From Rhodanobacteraceae bacterium (GTDB taxonomy: Bacteria; Pseudomonadota; Gammaproteobacteria; Xanthomonadales; Rhodanobacteraceae), in NCBI GenBank assembly GCA_012270595.1, contig JAAXIA010000112.1, positions 1 to 15,649 of the forward strand: a DNA stretch of 15,649 nucleotides, given 5' to 3'. Position numbers and translations under genes: made by a program. Positions 1-8,862 of this stretch are shown here, piece after piece. The notes under the pieces are model-generated. The model was not told where the DNA came from. It searched no databases and worked only from the letters and a program-made list of their open reading frames with translations. The stretch's first letter is position 1, and every line of letters begins with the position of its first letter.

Positions 1-1198
1 GCAGCACCGCGTGCTGGAAGATGTCTGGCAAAGCTTGCGCACGGCGCGCGAACAAACCAGCACACAAGCCAAAGCATTCGCCGGGCAGGCACATGCACTG
101 GCCCTGTCATTGGAGTCTAAGCGTTCCGCGCTGGTTTCATTGGAGCAGTCTTTGGCACGTATGGAGCGTCAGCGTCGCCACATTGAGGCGCGTCGTAGAG
201 AGCTTGCTGCACAATTAGATAGCGATATTGAGCCGGTCGCTGATCTGGAAAGCGAACGACAAACCTGGCTGGAGCGGCGTTTACAGGTGGATGAGCAATT
301 GCGTGATGCCCGTCGTTCGTTGGAGGATGCAGATGCAAACTGTGTCGACAACTTGAGCAGCAGCGCCAGCTTACAGAGCAAAGTTTGTCTACACTGCGTG
401 AACATCTGTCACAACAGCGTTTGGGCCTTCAGGCACTGGCAATATGGGCGCAGCAGTTACTTGAAGCGATCACTCAGGGCGGTTTTGAACTGGAACCTCT
501 ACTGGTAGATGTTCCCGATGATGTGGATGAGGCAGGCTGGAAAGTGCAGCTTTCCGCGCTTGAGCAGAAAATTAGCCGGATCGAGCCGGTTAACCTGACC
601 GCGCTCCAGGAACGTGCCGAACAAAACGCACGCAAGTCCTACCTGGATAGTCAGGTAGCCGATCTTGGTAGTGCGATGAAAACGCTGGAAAGCACGATTA
701 AAAAGATTGATCGTGAGACCGAGCATGCGTTTTAAGGATACCTTCGACAGGGTCAATAGCGGGTTGCAGGAGTTGTTTCCGCGTTTGTTTGGTGGCGGCC
801 ATGCCTGGCTTGAACTTACCGGCGATGACCTGCTAAGTACGGGAGTGTCTATCATGGCCTGCCCGCCGGGTAAACGACCTTCCCATATTTCCCTGCTTTC
901 AGGCGGGGAAAAGGCGCTCGCGGCGGTGGCTCTGGTGTTTGCTATTTTTCGCCTTAATCCGGCGCCGTTTTGTTTGCTCGACGAGGTAGATGCCCCACTG
1001 GACGAGGCTAATGTAGGCCGTTTTTCACGCCTGCTTGGCGAGATGAGTGAGCGGGTACAGTGTATTTTTGTTAGCCACAATAAAGTAACGATGGAGGCGG
1101 CGCATCAGCTTTGTGGTGTGACGATGAGTGAACCTGGGGTGTCGCGCCTGGTGCAGGTTGATCTGGGTAAAGCCGTTACACTGGAAGCCAGCGCCTAG
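1..1198 (+). pseudogene. smc: Chromosome segregation ATPase SMC, C-terminal part, two frameshifts
   Basis: SMC forms the ring-shaped condensin with ScpA/ScpB that compacts and segregates the chromosome. The window holds only the end of the gene; the N-terminal ATPase half and hinge lie to the left. Frame 2 (from base 2) encodes charged coiled coil up to about base 337. The family sequence then continues in frame 1 (about 340-723) and returns to frame 2 from about 725 to the TAG at 1196-1198. The first shift is a net loss of one base near 338-340; the second a net gain of one base between 724 and 733. The last piece carries the ABC signature [15 protein letters not shown] and the Walker B/D-loop [18 protein letters not shown], so the family is certain. 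Outside the two sites all three pieces read as well-conserved SMC, so the lesions are recent or are sequence errors. zipA follows 59 bp downstream. Confidence 0.93.
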
Positions 1199-1245
1199 AT
1201 CGTCTTGACGTGGCTGTGGCTGGACTTGCCCAAGGGTTTTTCTTG

Positions 1246-1251
1246 AAGGAG
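1246..1251 (+). promoter_or_regulatory. Ribosome binding site that decides the zipA start
   Basis: AAGGAG lies 6 nt before the ATG at 1258 and 3 nt before the in-frame ATG at 1255. It favours 1258 over the longer GTG start at 1210, which has no such site at a usable distance. Confidence 0.75.
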
Positions 1252-1257
1252 TTCATG

Positions 1258-2169
1258 ATGGCATTGCCTCTTTTCCTTGCTGTTGCCTGGAATCCCGCCG
1301 TTGGTGTTCCCTTGCTGGTGGTGAGTGTAGTGGTGTTGCTACTTATCTGGCTGACGGGAAAGCCGAAGCGTGCGCAGGCTTGGCGGCGATCAGCGACTTT
1401 GCCAAAGGAGTCGCGCCTTGAGCCGACGCTGGATGATATGCCATTGGATCATGACCGTGCATATGACACAGCACTTTCCGCTGCTGTCCCAGCTGCGAGT
1501 GAAGCTGAGCCGCAGCAGGGAGAGCTTGATATGTCGCTGCACGAAGAAGCTGAATGTGGTGCTGTCGCGCAGGTCGGCGAAGAGTGCACACGTCCGGCTC
1601 CGATAACGTCCTCGTCGGCTGCCATCATCGATATTCTGCGTCAGCCGACCGGTGGCCATGGCGTGCTAGCGTCCCCGGCATCTTCTGCCTCTCGATTTGC
1701 CGCCAGTACGCATTCCGTGCTTGGTCGCCGTTCACCTCAGTTGCCTGTAGAGCGTATTGTCAGTCTGTTGGTGATGGCGCGTGACGCGCAACTGTTCCAC
1801 GGGCCTGATCTGGTCGTGGCAGCAGAGAAGACCGGGATGGAATGGGGTGTCATGGCTATCTATCACCGTTTGGCTCCAGGTAAACGCGAGCAGGGGGCTG
1901 TTTTTAGCATGGCTAACATGCTAAAACCTGGTAGCTTCAACCCGGGCCAGATAGAACGCTTGCGCACCCCTGGCGTAAGCTTTTTTATGACCTTGCCAAC
2001 GCCGGTACCGGCGCTGGATGCCTGGGAAATGATGCTGCCTACGGCGCAGCGTTTGGCCGAGTTATTGGGCGGGCAAGTACTGGATGAGCAGCACAACGGG
2101 CTAGGACGCCAGCGCATTGCCTCTGTCCGTGATGAATTGCGGAGCTGGGATCGTCGCCATGAGGTTTAA
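1258..2169 (+). CDS. zipA: Cell division protein ZipA
   Basis: ZipA anchors FtsZ filaments to the inner membrane early in division and helps assemble the septal ring. The 303-residue product has the family architecture. A hydrophobic N-terminal segment (about residues 13-35, VVSVVVLLLIWLTG) is followed by a basic stop (KPKRAQAWRR). Next is a low-complexity linker to about residue 180, rich in Glu, Ala and Ser. The C-terminal FtsZ-binding domain runs from about 185 to the end and contains FSMANMLKPGSFNPGQIERL and PGVSFFMTLPTPVPALDAW, both typical of ZipA. The start at 1258 is chosen from a strong AAGGAG; an in-frame GTG at 1210 would add 16 residues. The gene lies 59 bp after smc, the usual order, and is probably cotranscribed with it. 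The next gene is normally ligA, but here a convergent ald follows after 53 bp. Confidence 0.93.
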   Translation: MALPLFLAVAWNPAVGVPLLVVSVVVLLLIWLTGKPKRAQAWRRSATLPKESRLEPTLDDMPLDHDRAYDTALSAAVPAASEAEPQQGELDMSLHEEAECGAVAQVGEECTRPAPITSSSAAIIDILRQPTGGHGVLASPASSASRFAASTHSVLGRRSPQLPVERIVSLLVMARDAQLFHGPDLVVAAEKTGMEWGVMAIYHRLAPGKREQGAVFSMANMLKPGSFNPGQIERLRTPGVSFFMTLPTPVPALDAWEMMLPTAQRLAELLGGQVLDEQHNGLGRQRIASVRDELRSWDRRHEV

Positions 2170-2222
2170 GTAAAGGCGGCTTAAGGCTCCCAGCTCTAGC
2201 CAGGTTAAGATGCGCGGGCCGA

Positions 2223-3347
2223 TCAGCCAGATAAACCAAGCAGGCTTTGTGCCGGCACATAATCGAGATGGTGCGCTTGAGCAACTGGTTCACAGGTGAC
2301 TTTGCCGGCGCAGATATTGAGACCAGAACGTAAGTGCACGTCTTTTGTCAAGGCTTCTTTCCAGCCTTCGTTGGCCAGACTCAGTACAAAAGGCAAGGTC
2401 ACATTGTTCAGCGCGAAGGTCGAGGTACGGGCGACAGCGCTTGGCATGTTAGCCACGCAGTAATGCACCACATCGTCGACAACATAGGTGGGTTCGGTGT
2501 GGGTGGTGGCGCGGGATGTTTCCATGCAGCCCCCCTGGTCGATAGCCACATCAACAATGACCGATCCCGGCTTCATTGTTTTGAGCATGGCGCGGCTGAC
2601 CAATTTGGGTGTCGTGGCTCCCTTGATCAGCACAGTACCGATGAGCAGATCAGCTTGGCGCACCAGTTTATCAAGCGCGTTGCGGGTAGAAAATACGGTG
2701 GAAATAGCGCTACCGAACTGAGTCGCCAGGCGCATTAGTACTTCGGCTGAGCGATCTACGACCGTGACCCTGGCCCCCATGCCGAGTGCCACTATGGCGG
2801 CTTGGGTGCCGGAGACACCACCACCGAGAATAACCACATCTGCTGCAGACACGCCAGGTACACCGCCCATCAATATACCGCGACCACCTTGCATTTTTTC
2901 CAGCCAGTGTGCGCCAACCTGGGGGGCTAGTCGACCGGCGACCTCAGACATGGGGATCAGCAGTGGTAGCGAACCGTTTGCGGCAGTGATAGTTTCGTAA
3001 GCGATGCAAACGGCACCGGAAGCGATGAGGTCATGTGTCTGAGCAGCGTCGGGAGCCAGATGCATGTAGGTAAACAGTATCTGGTTCTCACGGAGTTTTT
3101 TGCGCTCTACAGCTTGGGGTTCCTTCACCTTGATGATCATATCGGCTTCGGCAAATACCTGGTTTGCGTCTTTGGCAATGCTGGCACCGGCCTTGATATA
3201 GTCGTCGTCGCTGATATTAATGCCCATGCCGGACTGGGTTTCTACAAGGACCTGGTGACCGTGATGTACCAGTTCCTGCACAGACGAGGGGACAAGACCT
3301 ACACGATATTCGTGGTTCTTGATTTCTTTGGGTACACCGATACGCAT
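2223..3347 (-). CDS. ald: Alanine dehydrogenase (NAD-dependent)
   Basis: This cytosolic enzyme interconverts L-alanine with pyruvate plus ammonium using NAD(H), usually to catabolise alanine. The product is 374 residues, close to the normal 370. The residues described for the Mycobacterium tuberculosis enzyme are present at the same numbers: Arg15 and Lys75 (substrate binding), His96 and Asp270 (catalysis). The Rossmann motif GGGVSG is at 175-180, with Asp198 at the end of the second strand for the NAD ribose. The ATG at 3347 is supported by GGAG five bases upstream (3353-3356). Transcription runs towards zipA; no clear terminator is visible in the 53-bp gap. The related transhydrogenase alpha subunit is less likely because of length and full-length fit. 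No adjacent Lrp/AldR-type regulator is seen. Confidence 0.96.
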   Translation of the reverse strand: MRIGVPKEIKNHEYRVGLVPSSVQELVHHGHQVLVETQSGMGINISDDDYIKAGASIAKDANQVFAEADMIIKVKEPQAVERKKLRENQILFTYMHLAPDAAQTHDLIASGAVCIAYETITAANGSLPLLIPMSEVAGRLAPQVGAHWLEKMQGGRGILMGGVPGVSAADVVILGGGVSGTQAAIVALGMGARVTVVDRSAEVLMRLATQFGSAISTVFSTRNALDKLVRQADLLIGTVLIKGATTPKLVSRAMLKTMKPGSVIVDVAIDQGGCMETSRATTHTEPTYVVDDVVHYCVANMPSAVARTSTFALNNVTLPFVLSLANEGWKEALTKDVHLRSGLNICAGKVTCEPVAQAHHLDYVPAQSLLGLSG

Positions 3348-3407
3348 GGCAGCTCCAGAGGACGTAATGAATAGTTATTACAAAGAAGACGGAAGCGTCT
3401 CGTTCCC

Positions 3408-3436
3408 CTTATGCGGGGTGAAAAGGGTTAAATCAA
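3408..3436 (-). promoter_or_regulatory. Candidate sigma-70 promoter of ald
   Basis: On the minus strand TTGATT (3431-3436) and CATAAG (3408-3413) are separated by 17 bp, about 60 bases before the ald ATG. Each hexamer matches the consensus at four of six positions, so this is only a candidate. The predicted leader contains a small hairpin (3387-3400, stem AGACG/CGTCT with a four-base loop). Confidence 0.3.
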
Positions 3437-3555
3437 GACGGACGGTCTAAAACGTGTTGTGACGTATACCAGTAAAGCTTGAACGTATTGATGTGCGCAG
3501 TGCGTTGTTTCTGGAGGTTGCCCTTGAAAGGTGGCCTTGTCGCCATCCCGATGAT

Positions 3556-3584
3556 ATGACAGCGCACTGTTTTTGTTATAAGAT
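3556..3584 (+). promoter_or_regulatory. Candidate sigma-70 promoter upstream of glnA
   Basis: ATGACA (3556-3561) and TAAGAT (3579-3584) are separated by 17 bp; they match the consensus at five and four of six positions. The start would leave a leader of about 305 nt before glnA, which is long, so a nearer promoter may exist. Confidence 0.3.
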
Positions 3585-3895
3585 TGCCAGTCTTGATGAA
3601 CTGATTTCGATCAGGGTGTTGACTGGGGGCTTTGGGAGTTTGGGTGCACGCACCTCAAGGCATGGCCCGCCGCCTTAAGGCAGGCAGGTGCAAACGATGG
3701 TTTCCAGTCGATTGCAAGAAATCAGTCCTGTGCGTTTACAGTGCACAAGACTTGGGCGTTCGCCTGCACGATGACGCCATTTTGCATGATGAGTATCGCC
3801 GTCGCAAAGGTTTTTGCAAGCCAAGTTGGGTTTAGTACATTCTTTGCATGGCAGTGCCGTGTTTTCCTTAAACTCCAGCCGAGGACTCTCTCTGT

Positions 3896-5305
3896 ATGAC
3901 TCCCCAGCAAGTACTTGATCAAATTCAGGAGCACGATGTCGAGTTTGTCGACCTGCGTTTTGTCGATATGCTTGGCAAGCAACATCACCTGACCTGTCCG
4001 GCGCACAGCATTGACGCATCGTTCTTTGAAGACGGCAGGATGTTCGATGGTTCCTCCATCTCGGGTTGGAAGGGTATCAATGAATCAGACATGATTCTTC
4101 TGCCCGACCCGGTTTCCACTTACCTTGACCCGTTCAGTTCACACAGCCAGTTGGTGCTGCACTGTGACGTGCTGGATCCAGCAACGCTTAAAGCCTACGA
4201 CCGCGATCCACGGTCGCTTGCCAAACGGGCTGAGACTTACCTGAAATCCACCGGTATTGCTGATACGGCCTTTTTTGGGCCAGAACCCGAGTTCTTTGTA
4301 TTCGATTCAGTGCGCTGGCAGAACGACAAAAACCGTGTTTTCTACGAGCTTGATTCGGAGGATGCCGAGTGGAGTTCACGCTTCAAGTACGAAGGTGGAA
4401 ACATGGCGCATCGTCCTGGCACCAAGGGAGGCTATTTCCCGGTGGCACCGGTGGATGCCTTGGGCGACCTGCGTTCGGATATGTGCAAGGTGCTTGAGTC
4501 ACTCGGGCAGAAGGTTGAAGTGCATCATCATGAAGTGTCGACGGGTGGTCAGTGTGAGATTGGCGTCAGGTTCAACTCGCTGGTGAAAAAGGCAGATGAG
4601 CTGATGACGCTGAAGTATGTTGTCAAGAATGTGGCGCACCAAAACGGTAAAACCGCCACCTTTATGCCCAAACCCATCGTTGGCGATAATGGCAGTGGCA
4701 TGCACGTGCATCAATCCCTGTCCAAGGATGGCAGGAACCTTTTTGCCGGCGATCTCTACGGTGGGCTAAGCCAGACGGCACTGTGGTACATCGGCGGTAT
4801 CTTCAAGCATGCCAGGGCACTTAATGCCTTCACCAATTCTACGACCAACAGCTATAAGCGTCTGGTCCCAGGATTTGAAGCACCAGTGACGCTGGCCTAC
4901 AGCGCACGCAACCGCTCGGCCAGTTGTCGTATCCCGTATGTAGTTTATCCCGAAGCGCGACGCATCGAGCTACGCTTTCCTGACCCGATGCAATCGGGTT
5001 ACCTGGTGTTTACTGCACTGATGATGGCTGGGCTTGACGGTGTGCTTAACAGGATTGACCCGGGTGACCCGATCGACAAGGACCTTTACGAGCTGTCGTC
5101 GGGAGAAGAGAAGGCTATCCCGCAAGTGTGCTCTAACCTTAATGCCGCGCTGGAAGCCCTGGATAAGGACCGTGACTTTCTCAAGGCTGGTGGCGTATTC
5201 AGTGATGACTTTATTGATGCGTATATTGCGCTCAAGATGCAGGATGTCTCCCTGTTCCGTGCTAGCACCCATCCGCTGGAATTTCAGATGTACTACTCGT
5301 TTTAA
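3896..5305 (+). CDS. glnA: Glutamine synthetase type I (GSI-beta)
   Basis: It makes glutamine from glutamate, ammonium and ATP in the cytosol as a dodecamer and is the main entry point of ammonium at low nitrogen. The 469 residues equal the usual GSI length. Visible motifs: DGSSI at 51-55, the metal- and ATP-site glutamates in FGPEPEFF (about 127-134), GSGMHVH (267-272), NSYKRLVPG (318-326), [11 protein letters not shown], and the Tyr in KDLYEL (Tyr398). That tyrosine corresponds to the residue adenylylated by GlnE, so covalent regulation is likely. One difference from E. coli: the NPY after FPDP reads SGY (367-369). The ATG at 3896 has GAGGA ten bases upstream, rather far but the best choice. 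Neither glnB, amtB nor ntrBC is adjacent in this window; the next gene is convergent. Confidence 0.97.
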   Translation: MTPQQVLDQIQEHDVEFVDLRFVDMLGKQHHLTCPAHSIDASFFEDGRMFDGSSISGWKGINESDMILLPDPVSTYLDPFSSHSQLVLHCDVLDPATLKAYDRDPRSLAKRAETYLKSTGIADTAFFGPEPEFFVFDSVRWQNDKNRVFYELDSEDAEWSSRFKYEGGNMAHRPGTKGGYFPVAPVDALGDLRSDMCKVLESLGQKVEVHHHEVSTGGQCEIGVRFNSLVKKADELMTLKYVVKNVAHQNGKTATFMPKPIVGDNGSGMHVHQSLSKDGRNLFAGDLYGGLSQTALWYIGGIFKHARALNAFTNSTTNSYKRLVPGFEAPVTLAYSARNRSASCRIPYVVYPEARRIELRFPDPMQSGYLVFTALMMAGLDGVLNRIDPGDPIDKDLYELSSGEEKAIPQVCSNLNAALEALDKDRDFLKAGGVFSDDFIDAYIALKMQDVSLFRASTHPLEFQMYYSF

Positions 5306-5340
5306 CGCCGCGATTACCTTGCTACCACAATGGAGTATCC

Positions 5341-5366
5341 TGCTACACACAAGGTTGTGTGTAGCA
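5341..5366 (+). terminator. Stable hairpin after glnA
   Basis: GCTACACACAA (5342-5352) and TTGTGTGTAGC (5355-5365) form a perfect inverted repeat, extended by a T-A pair, 36 bp past the glnA stop and in the gap to a convergent gene. No T-run follows on either strand, so an intrinsic terminator is not proven; mRNA 3'-end protection is equally possible. The 3' arm can pair instead with 5316-5325 (see findings). Confidence 0.45.
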
Positions 5367-5484
5367 AGGTCATGCTCGCTGCCATAGCCTTTGTTTTTGG
5401 TGAAGATGCTTTGTCTTGATAGGCCATTGAAGGCTGTTTTCAGGTCGCGGAAAATAATTTTTTCAAGGTGCCTCGGTGCATATT

Positions 5485-8400
5485 TTATGTGGCTATTTTC
5501 TGTGAGGCTGCGCGTGCCTCGCGTTTTGCAGCACGTCTGGCCCTGCGTTCGCGGTGATCATGCTGCCATAGATAGATCGCCGGTGTGCTTAGCAAGGTGA
5601 GGAGCTGTGATACCAGCAAGCCACCGAGAATGGCGATTCCTAGAGGTCGGCGCAGCTCTGAGCTTTGACCAAAACCTATCGCCAGTGGCAGTGCGGCTCC
5701 CATCGCCACCAGTGTTGTCATGGTGATCGGGCGAAACCGCACCAAGGCCGCTTCACGGATGGCTTGGACTGCGGACAGTCCACCTTTTCGTTCCGCGACC
5801 AGGGCGAAATCCACCATCAAAATGGCGTTTTTCTTCACGATACCGATCAGCATCAGCACGGAAATCACAGACATCAGGGTAATCTGGGTCTGGGTGACCA
5901 ACATGGCGAGAAAAGCGCCCATGCCTGCTGCGGGGAGGGTGGAAATGATGGTCAAGGGATGAATCAGGCTCTCATAGAGGATGCCAAGCACCACATACAT
6001 GGATGCGATCACCGCCAATAGGGTGATGAGTGCATTGCCGAGTGCTTCCATCAGGTTCTGGTTAGTGCCGGTATAGCGTTTGTGAATGCCGGCAGGGAGA
6101 TGCGCTGCGTAGATGGCCTGGTTAACCAGGTTGAGTCCAGATGCCTGGCTTACGCCTTTGTCCAGGTTATAGGAAATGGATGACGACTCGACCTGGTTGA
6201 AGTGATCAATGCCGATGGGTGCGATGCCCGGCTTGATTCTGGCCAGCGCCGATAACGGGATCATGCGCCCCTGACTGCTGCGGACGTAGGTATTAAGCAG
6301 GTCAGCTGGTCGGAGCGAGTCGGCGTTGCTGGCGCTAAGCACCACGCGACTTTGATTACCGCCTGCATAAATGGTGGATACCATGCGCTGACTGAAGGCA
6401 TTGGTCAGGGCATTGTCGACCTGTCCCATGCTTACGTGCAGACGTGCGGCGATATGGCGGTTGACCTTAAGTATTTGCTGTTTGCCGATGCTATCGAAGC
6501 TGGTGCTGACGTCCTGGAACTGCTTCATGCTGCGCATAATTTTGGCGAGCTTGAGAGTTGGTTCTTGCAGGGGCGCACCATTGGTGCTTTGCAAATCAAA
6601 CGAGTACTGACCGACACCGGCAGCACCGCCACTGAAAGGAATGAGCTGGGCTGTCCTGATTAATACACTAATGTCTGGCATCTTCTGGAAAATTTTTCGT
6701 AGGCGTTTTACTACCTGGCTTACACCTAACCGCCGTTCGCCCGGTTTTTTGCCAAGAGGCTTAAGTTCGATGAACATGCTGGATTCGTTGCCGGAAGCAT
6801 CGTCCAGAAAGGCAGAAACGTGACGGACCGCTGGATCGGTCATTAATGCCGCGGCAACGGCCTGGGTACGGCTGGCCATAAGGTTTGGTGAAATATTGAC
6901 ATCAGCGATGATGCGTGCGGTAACTAAACCATTATCCTGCCTGGGCAGAAAGCCCCCGCCGGCAGTCATGGCCACGACTGCCGCCAGCACGATGGTGAGT
7001 AGTAACAAAAGCAAGGGTTGCCAGCGCATGAGTCGACGGTGGCCCAAGGCCCAGTCCAGGGAGCGCTCGTAGGTGCGCAGCATCCAGCGATCAAAACGGG
7101 TAACGTTATGCTGCCATCTTGTTGTGGTGGTGCTTGCGGCGGACTCGTCGGTGAGCCAGTGACCACACAGGGCAGGGGTCAGACTCAGCGAAATCATGGC
7201 GGAGATGATGATGGTCGCGATGAGGGTAACCGAGAACTCACGCATCAGGCGGGTAAACAGGTTGTCGCCGAACATAATGGGTCCGAATACCGCGATGAGT
7301 GAGAGCGTGATCGAAATGATGGTAAAACTGATTTCACGCACACCGGTAAGAGCGGCTGGCAGCGGTTTCATACCCTGCTCCATATGGCGCACAATGTTTT
7401 CGATCACCACCACGGCATCGTCCACCACAAAACCCACGCAAAGGACCAGCGCTACCAGCGAGAAAAGATTGAGGGTGAAACCCATTGCCCACATCACCAC
7501 CATCGCGCCAGCCAGTGACAGCGGAACGGTTAACATAGCGATAAGCGTTGGCCGGGCGCGGCGCAGAAACAGCAGCATAACCAGCGCTACCATGACAATG
7601 CTGGTGAGCAGTGTGACCCCCACTTCACGTAGCGCAGATTCGGTCACCGTTGTGGAATCGTAGATCGGTACCAGGCGTATATCTGCCGGTAGCAGTTTGC
7701 GCAGTTCGGGAAGATGGGCACGGATGGCCTTGACCACCGCGATGGTATTGGCTCCCGATCGCTTGGCGATCTTCATTGTTAAGGCACGCTGACCATTGAA
7801 CCAGGCCATGGCGTAGCGATTTTGCTGGCCGCTGCTGACCGTGGCTACATCAGATAAGCGCACCGTGACCCCATGGCGGCTGGCAATAATCAGGCGGGAA
7901 AAATCTTGTGGGCGCTTCAAGGTATCGTTGACGATAAGACGCATCTGTGTAATACCGTTGCCTAGCGTGCCCTTCGGCGAGCTGACATTAGCGGAGCGTA
8001 GGGCGCTCACGACGTCGTTTGCGGTAAGGCCAGCACTGTTCAGTGCGCGCGTATGGAGAGTGATGCGCACGGAATGTGCGGTGCTTCCAAGGATTTGCAC
8101 CTGACCTACGCCAGGGATTTGGGCTACGTTCGGTTTAAGCAGGGTGTTGGCAAGATCGAACAACCTGTCCGGAGGCAAGCTGGATGATGTGATGGCCACC
8201 ATCAATACCGGAATGTTTGAGCTGCTGATCTTGAAATAGCGCGGTGGGGTGGGCAAAGTCGGCAGATCGACCTCGGCTGCGTTGATGGCCGCCTGTACGT
8301 CACGCGCTGCTTTGTCCGCACTACGGCTGAAGTCGAGTTCCAGGCCGATCTGTACCGAACCATCTGTCGCACTTCCAGTCATGTTCGAAACCCCGGAAAT

Positions 8401-8619
8401 ACGCCCCAGATGTCGTTCCAGTGGTTCCATAACGGTGCTTGCCATCGTTTGAGCACTGGCGCCTGGTAACTGCGCTGTCACCAGAATAAAGGGGAATTCC
8501 ATGGATGGGGCAACGGCGACACCTAGAAGCAGGTAGGCCCAGAAACCGGCGATCGCCAGCCCAATGGCCAGTAGCGAGCTGCCCGCCGGACGACGGATCA
8601 AGGGTTCGAACGGATTCAA
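5485..8619 (-). CDS. RND (HAE1) multidrug efflux pump subunit, MdtC/MuxC type
   Basis: It is an inner-membrane proton/drug antiporter that normally works with a periplasmic adaptor and an outer-membrane channel. The 1044 residues have the duplicated RND plan. TM1 lies near residues 13-35, followed by a periplasmic porter loop. TM4 carries the proton-relay pair Asp400-Asp401 (VGFVVDDAVVVIENI). A second loop spans about 560-855, and TM10 has Lys930 in GIVKKNAILMVDFAL. Motifs such as PGASAQTMASTVMEPLER and RMVSTIY are closest to MdtC/MuxC. The tail after TM12 is rich in Arg and Ala. The start is TTG (8617-8619): AGGTG lies 7 nt upstream, and the first in-frame ATG codes residue 40, beyond TM1. 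Unusually, no adaptor or sister MdtB-like gene precedes it; the 561 bp upstream are non-coding. It is convergent with glnA. Confidence 0.93.
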   Translation of the reverse strand: MNPFEPLIRRPAGSSLLAIGLAIAGFWAYLLLGVAVAPSMEFPFILVTAQLPGASAQTMASTVMEPLERHLGRISGVSNMTGSATDGSVQIGLELDFSRSADKAARDVQAAINAAEVDLPTLPTPPRYFKISSSNIPVLMVAITSSSLPPDRLFDLANTLLKPNVAQIPGVGQVQILGSTAHSVRITLHTRALNSAGLTANDVVSALRSANVSSPKGTLGNGITQMRLIVNDTLKRPQDFSRLIIASRHGVTVRLSDVATVSSGQQNRYAMAWFNGQRALTMKIAKRSGANTIAVVKAIRAHLPELRKLLPADIRLVPIYDSTTVTESALREVGVTLLTSIVMVALVMLLFLRRARPTLIAMLTVPLSLAGAMVVMWAMGFTLNLFSLVALVLCVGFVVDDAVVVIENIVRHMEQGMKPLPAALTGVREISFTIISITLSLIAVFGPIMFGDNLFTRLMREFSVTLIATIIISAMISLSLTPALCGHWLTDESAASTTTTRWQHNVTRFDRWMLRTYERSLDWALGHRRLMRWQPLLLLLLTIVLAAVVAMTAGGGFLPRQDNGLVTARIIADVNISPNLMASRTQAVAAALMTDPAVRHVSAFLDDASGNESSMFIELKPLGKKPGERRLGVSQVVKRLRKIFQKMPDISVLIRTAQLIPFSGGAAGVGQYSFDLQSTNGAPLQEPTLKLAKIMRSMKQFQDVSTSFDSIGKQQILKVNRHIAARLHVSMGQVDNALTNAFSQRMVSTIYAGGNQSRVVLSASNADSLRPADLLNTYVRSSQGRMIPLSALARIKPGIAPIGIDHFNQVESSSISYNLDKGVSQASGLNLVNQAIYAAHLPAGIHKRYTGTNQNLMEALGNALITLLAVIASMYVVLGILYESLIHPLTIISTLPAAGMGAFLAMLVTQTQITLMSVISVLMLIGIVKKNAILMVDFALVAERKGGLSAVQAIREAALVRFRPITMTTLVAMGAALPLAIGFGQSSELRRPLGIAILGGLLVSQLLTLLSTPAIYLWQHDHRERRARRAAKREARAASQKIAT

Positions 8620-8862
8620 GAGTGCGCACCTGTGTGCCGCGTGTGGTTCAGATTTGCACGGTTCTGGGTGTGCCTATGGCGTGCAGTGGTTCCGTGATGG
8701 TGTTGGTAAGCTGCAAACATGTAAGCCTTGATCGTGTCGTCATTTAACGCGTGACTTTGCCTGAAATTGGCCTGTAGCGTAAAGATGCTGTCTGATTCTA
8801 ATGATACTGGAAGGTGCCAGACTCAAGTCGAAAAACATTGAAGCAAGACGCACAAACCGTTG

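Larger units (their letters stand above)
3348..3895. other. Intergenic region between divergent ald and glnA
   Basis: This 548-bp stretch separates two divergent genes. It holds candidate promoters for both, the ald leader hairpin, a short hairpin CTGAT-TTCG-ATCAG near 3599-3613, and the palindrome GCCTTAAGGC at about 3671-3681. Two small plus-strand reading frames (3493-3678 and 3632-3835) show no recognisable protein and no convincing ribosome binding site. No tRNA-like fold or known riboswitch was recognised. A good sigma-54 (-24/-12) element, common before glnA, was not found. Confidence 0.6.

Noticed and set aside
499..1080. 193-codon minus-strand frame inside smc
   Set aside because: It is antisense to clear SMC sequence, including the ATPase signature, and has no family resemblance.
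1210..1257. GTG start for zipA at 1210
   Set aside because: A strong AAGGAG fits the ATG at 1258, while nothing comparable precedes the GTG.
3493..3678. Small plus-strand frame before glnA
   Set aside because: GTG start without a good ribosome binding site, no recognisable domain, and it overlaps the candidate glnA promoter.
3698..3715. TGG...TTGC before glnA as a sigma-54 promoter
   Set aside because: The GG and GC are separated by 13 bases instead of 10.
8648..8743. 31-codon minus-strand frame before the pump gene, checked as a remnant of the missing adaptor
   Set aside because: The translated residues do not resemble an adaptor C terminus and no ribosome binding site precedes the ATG.
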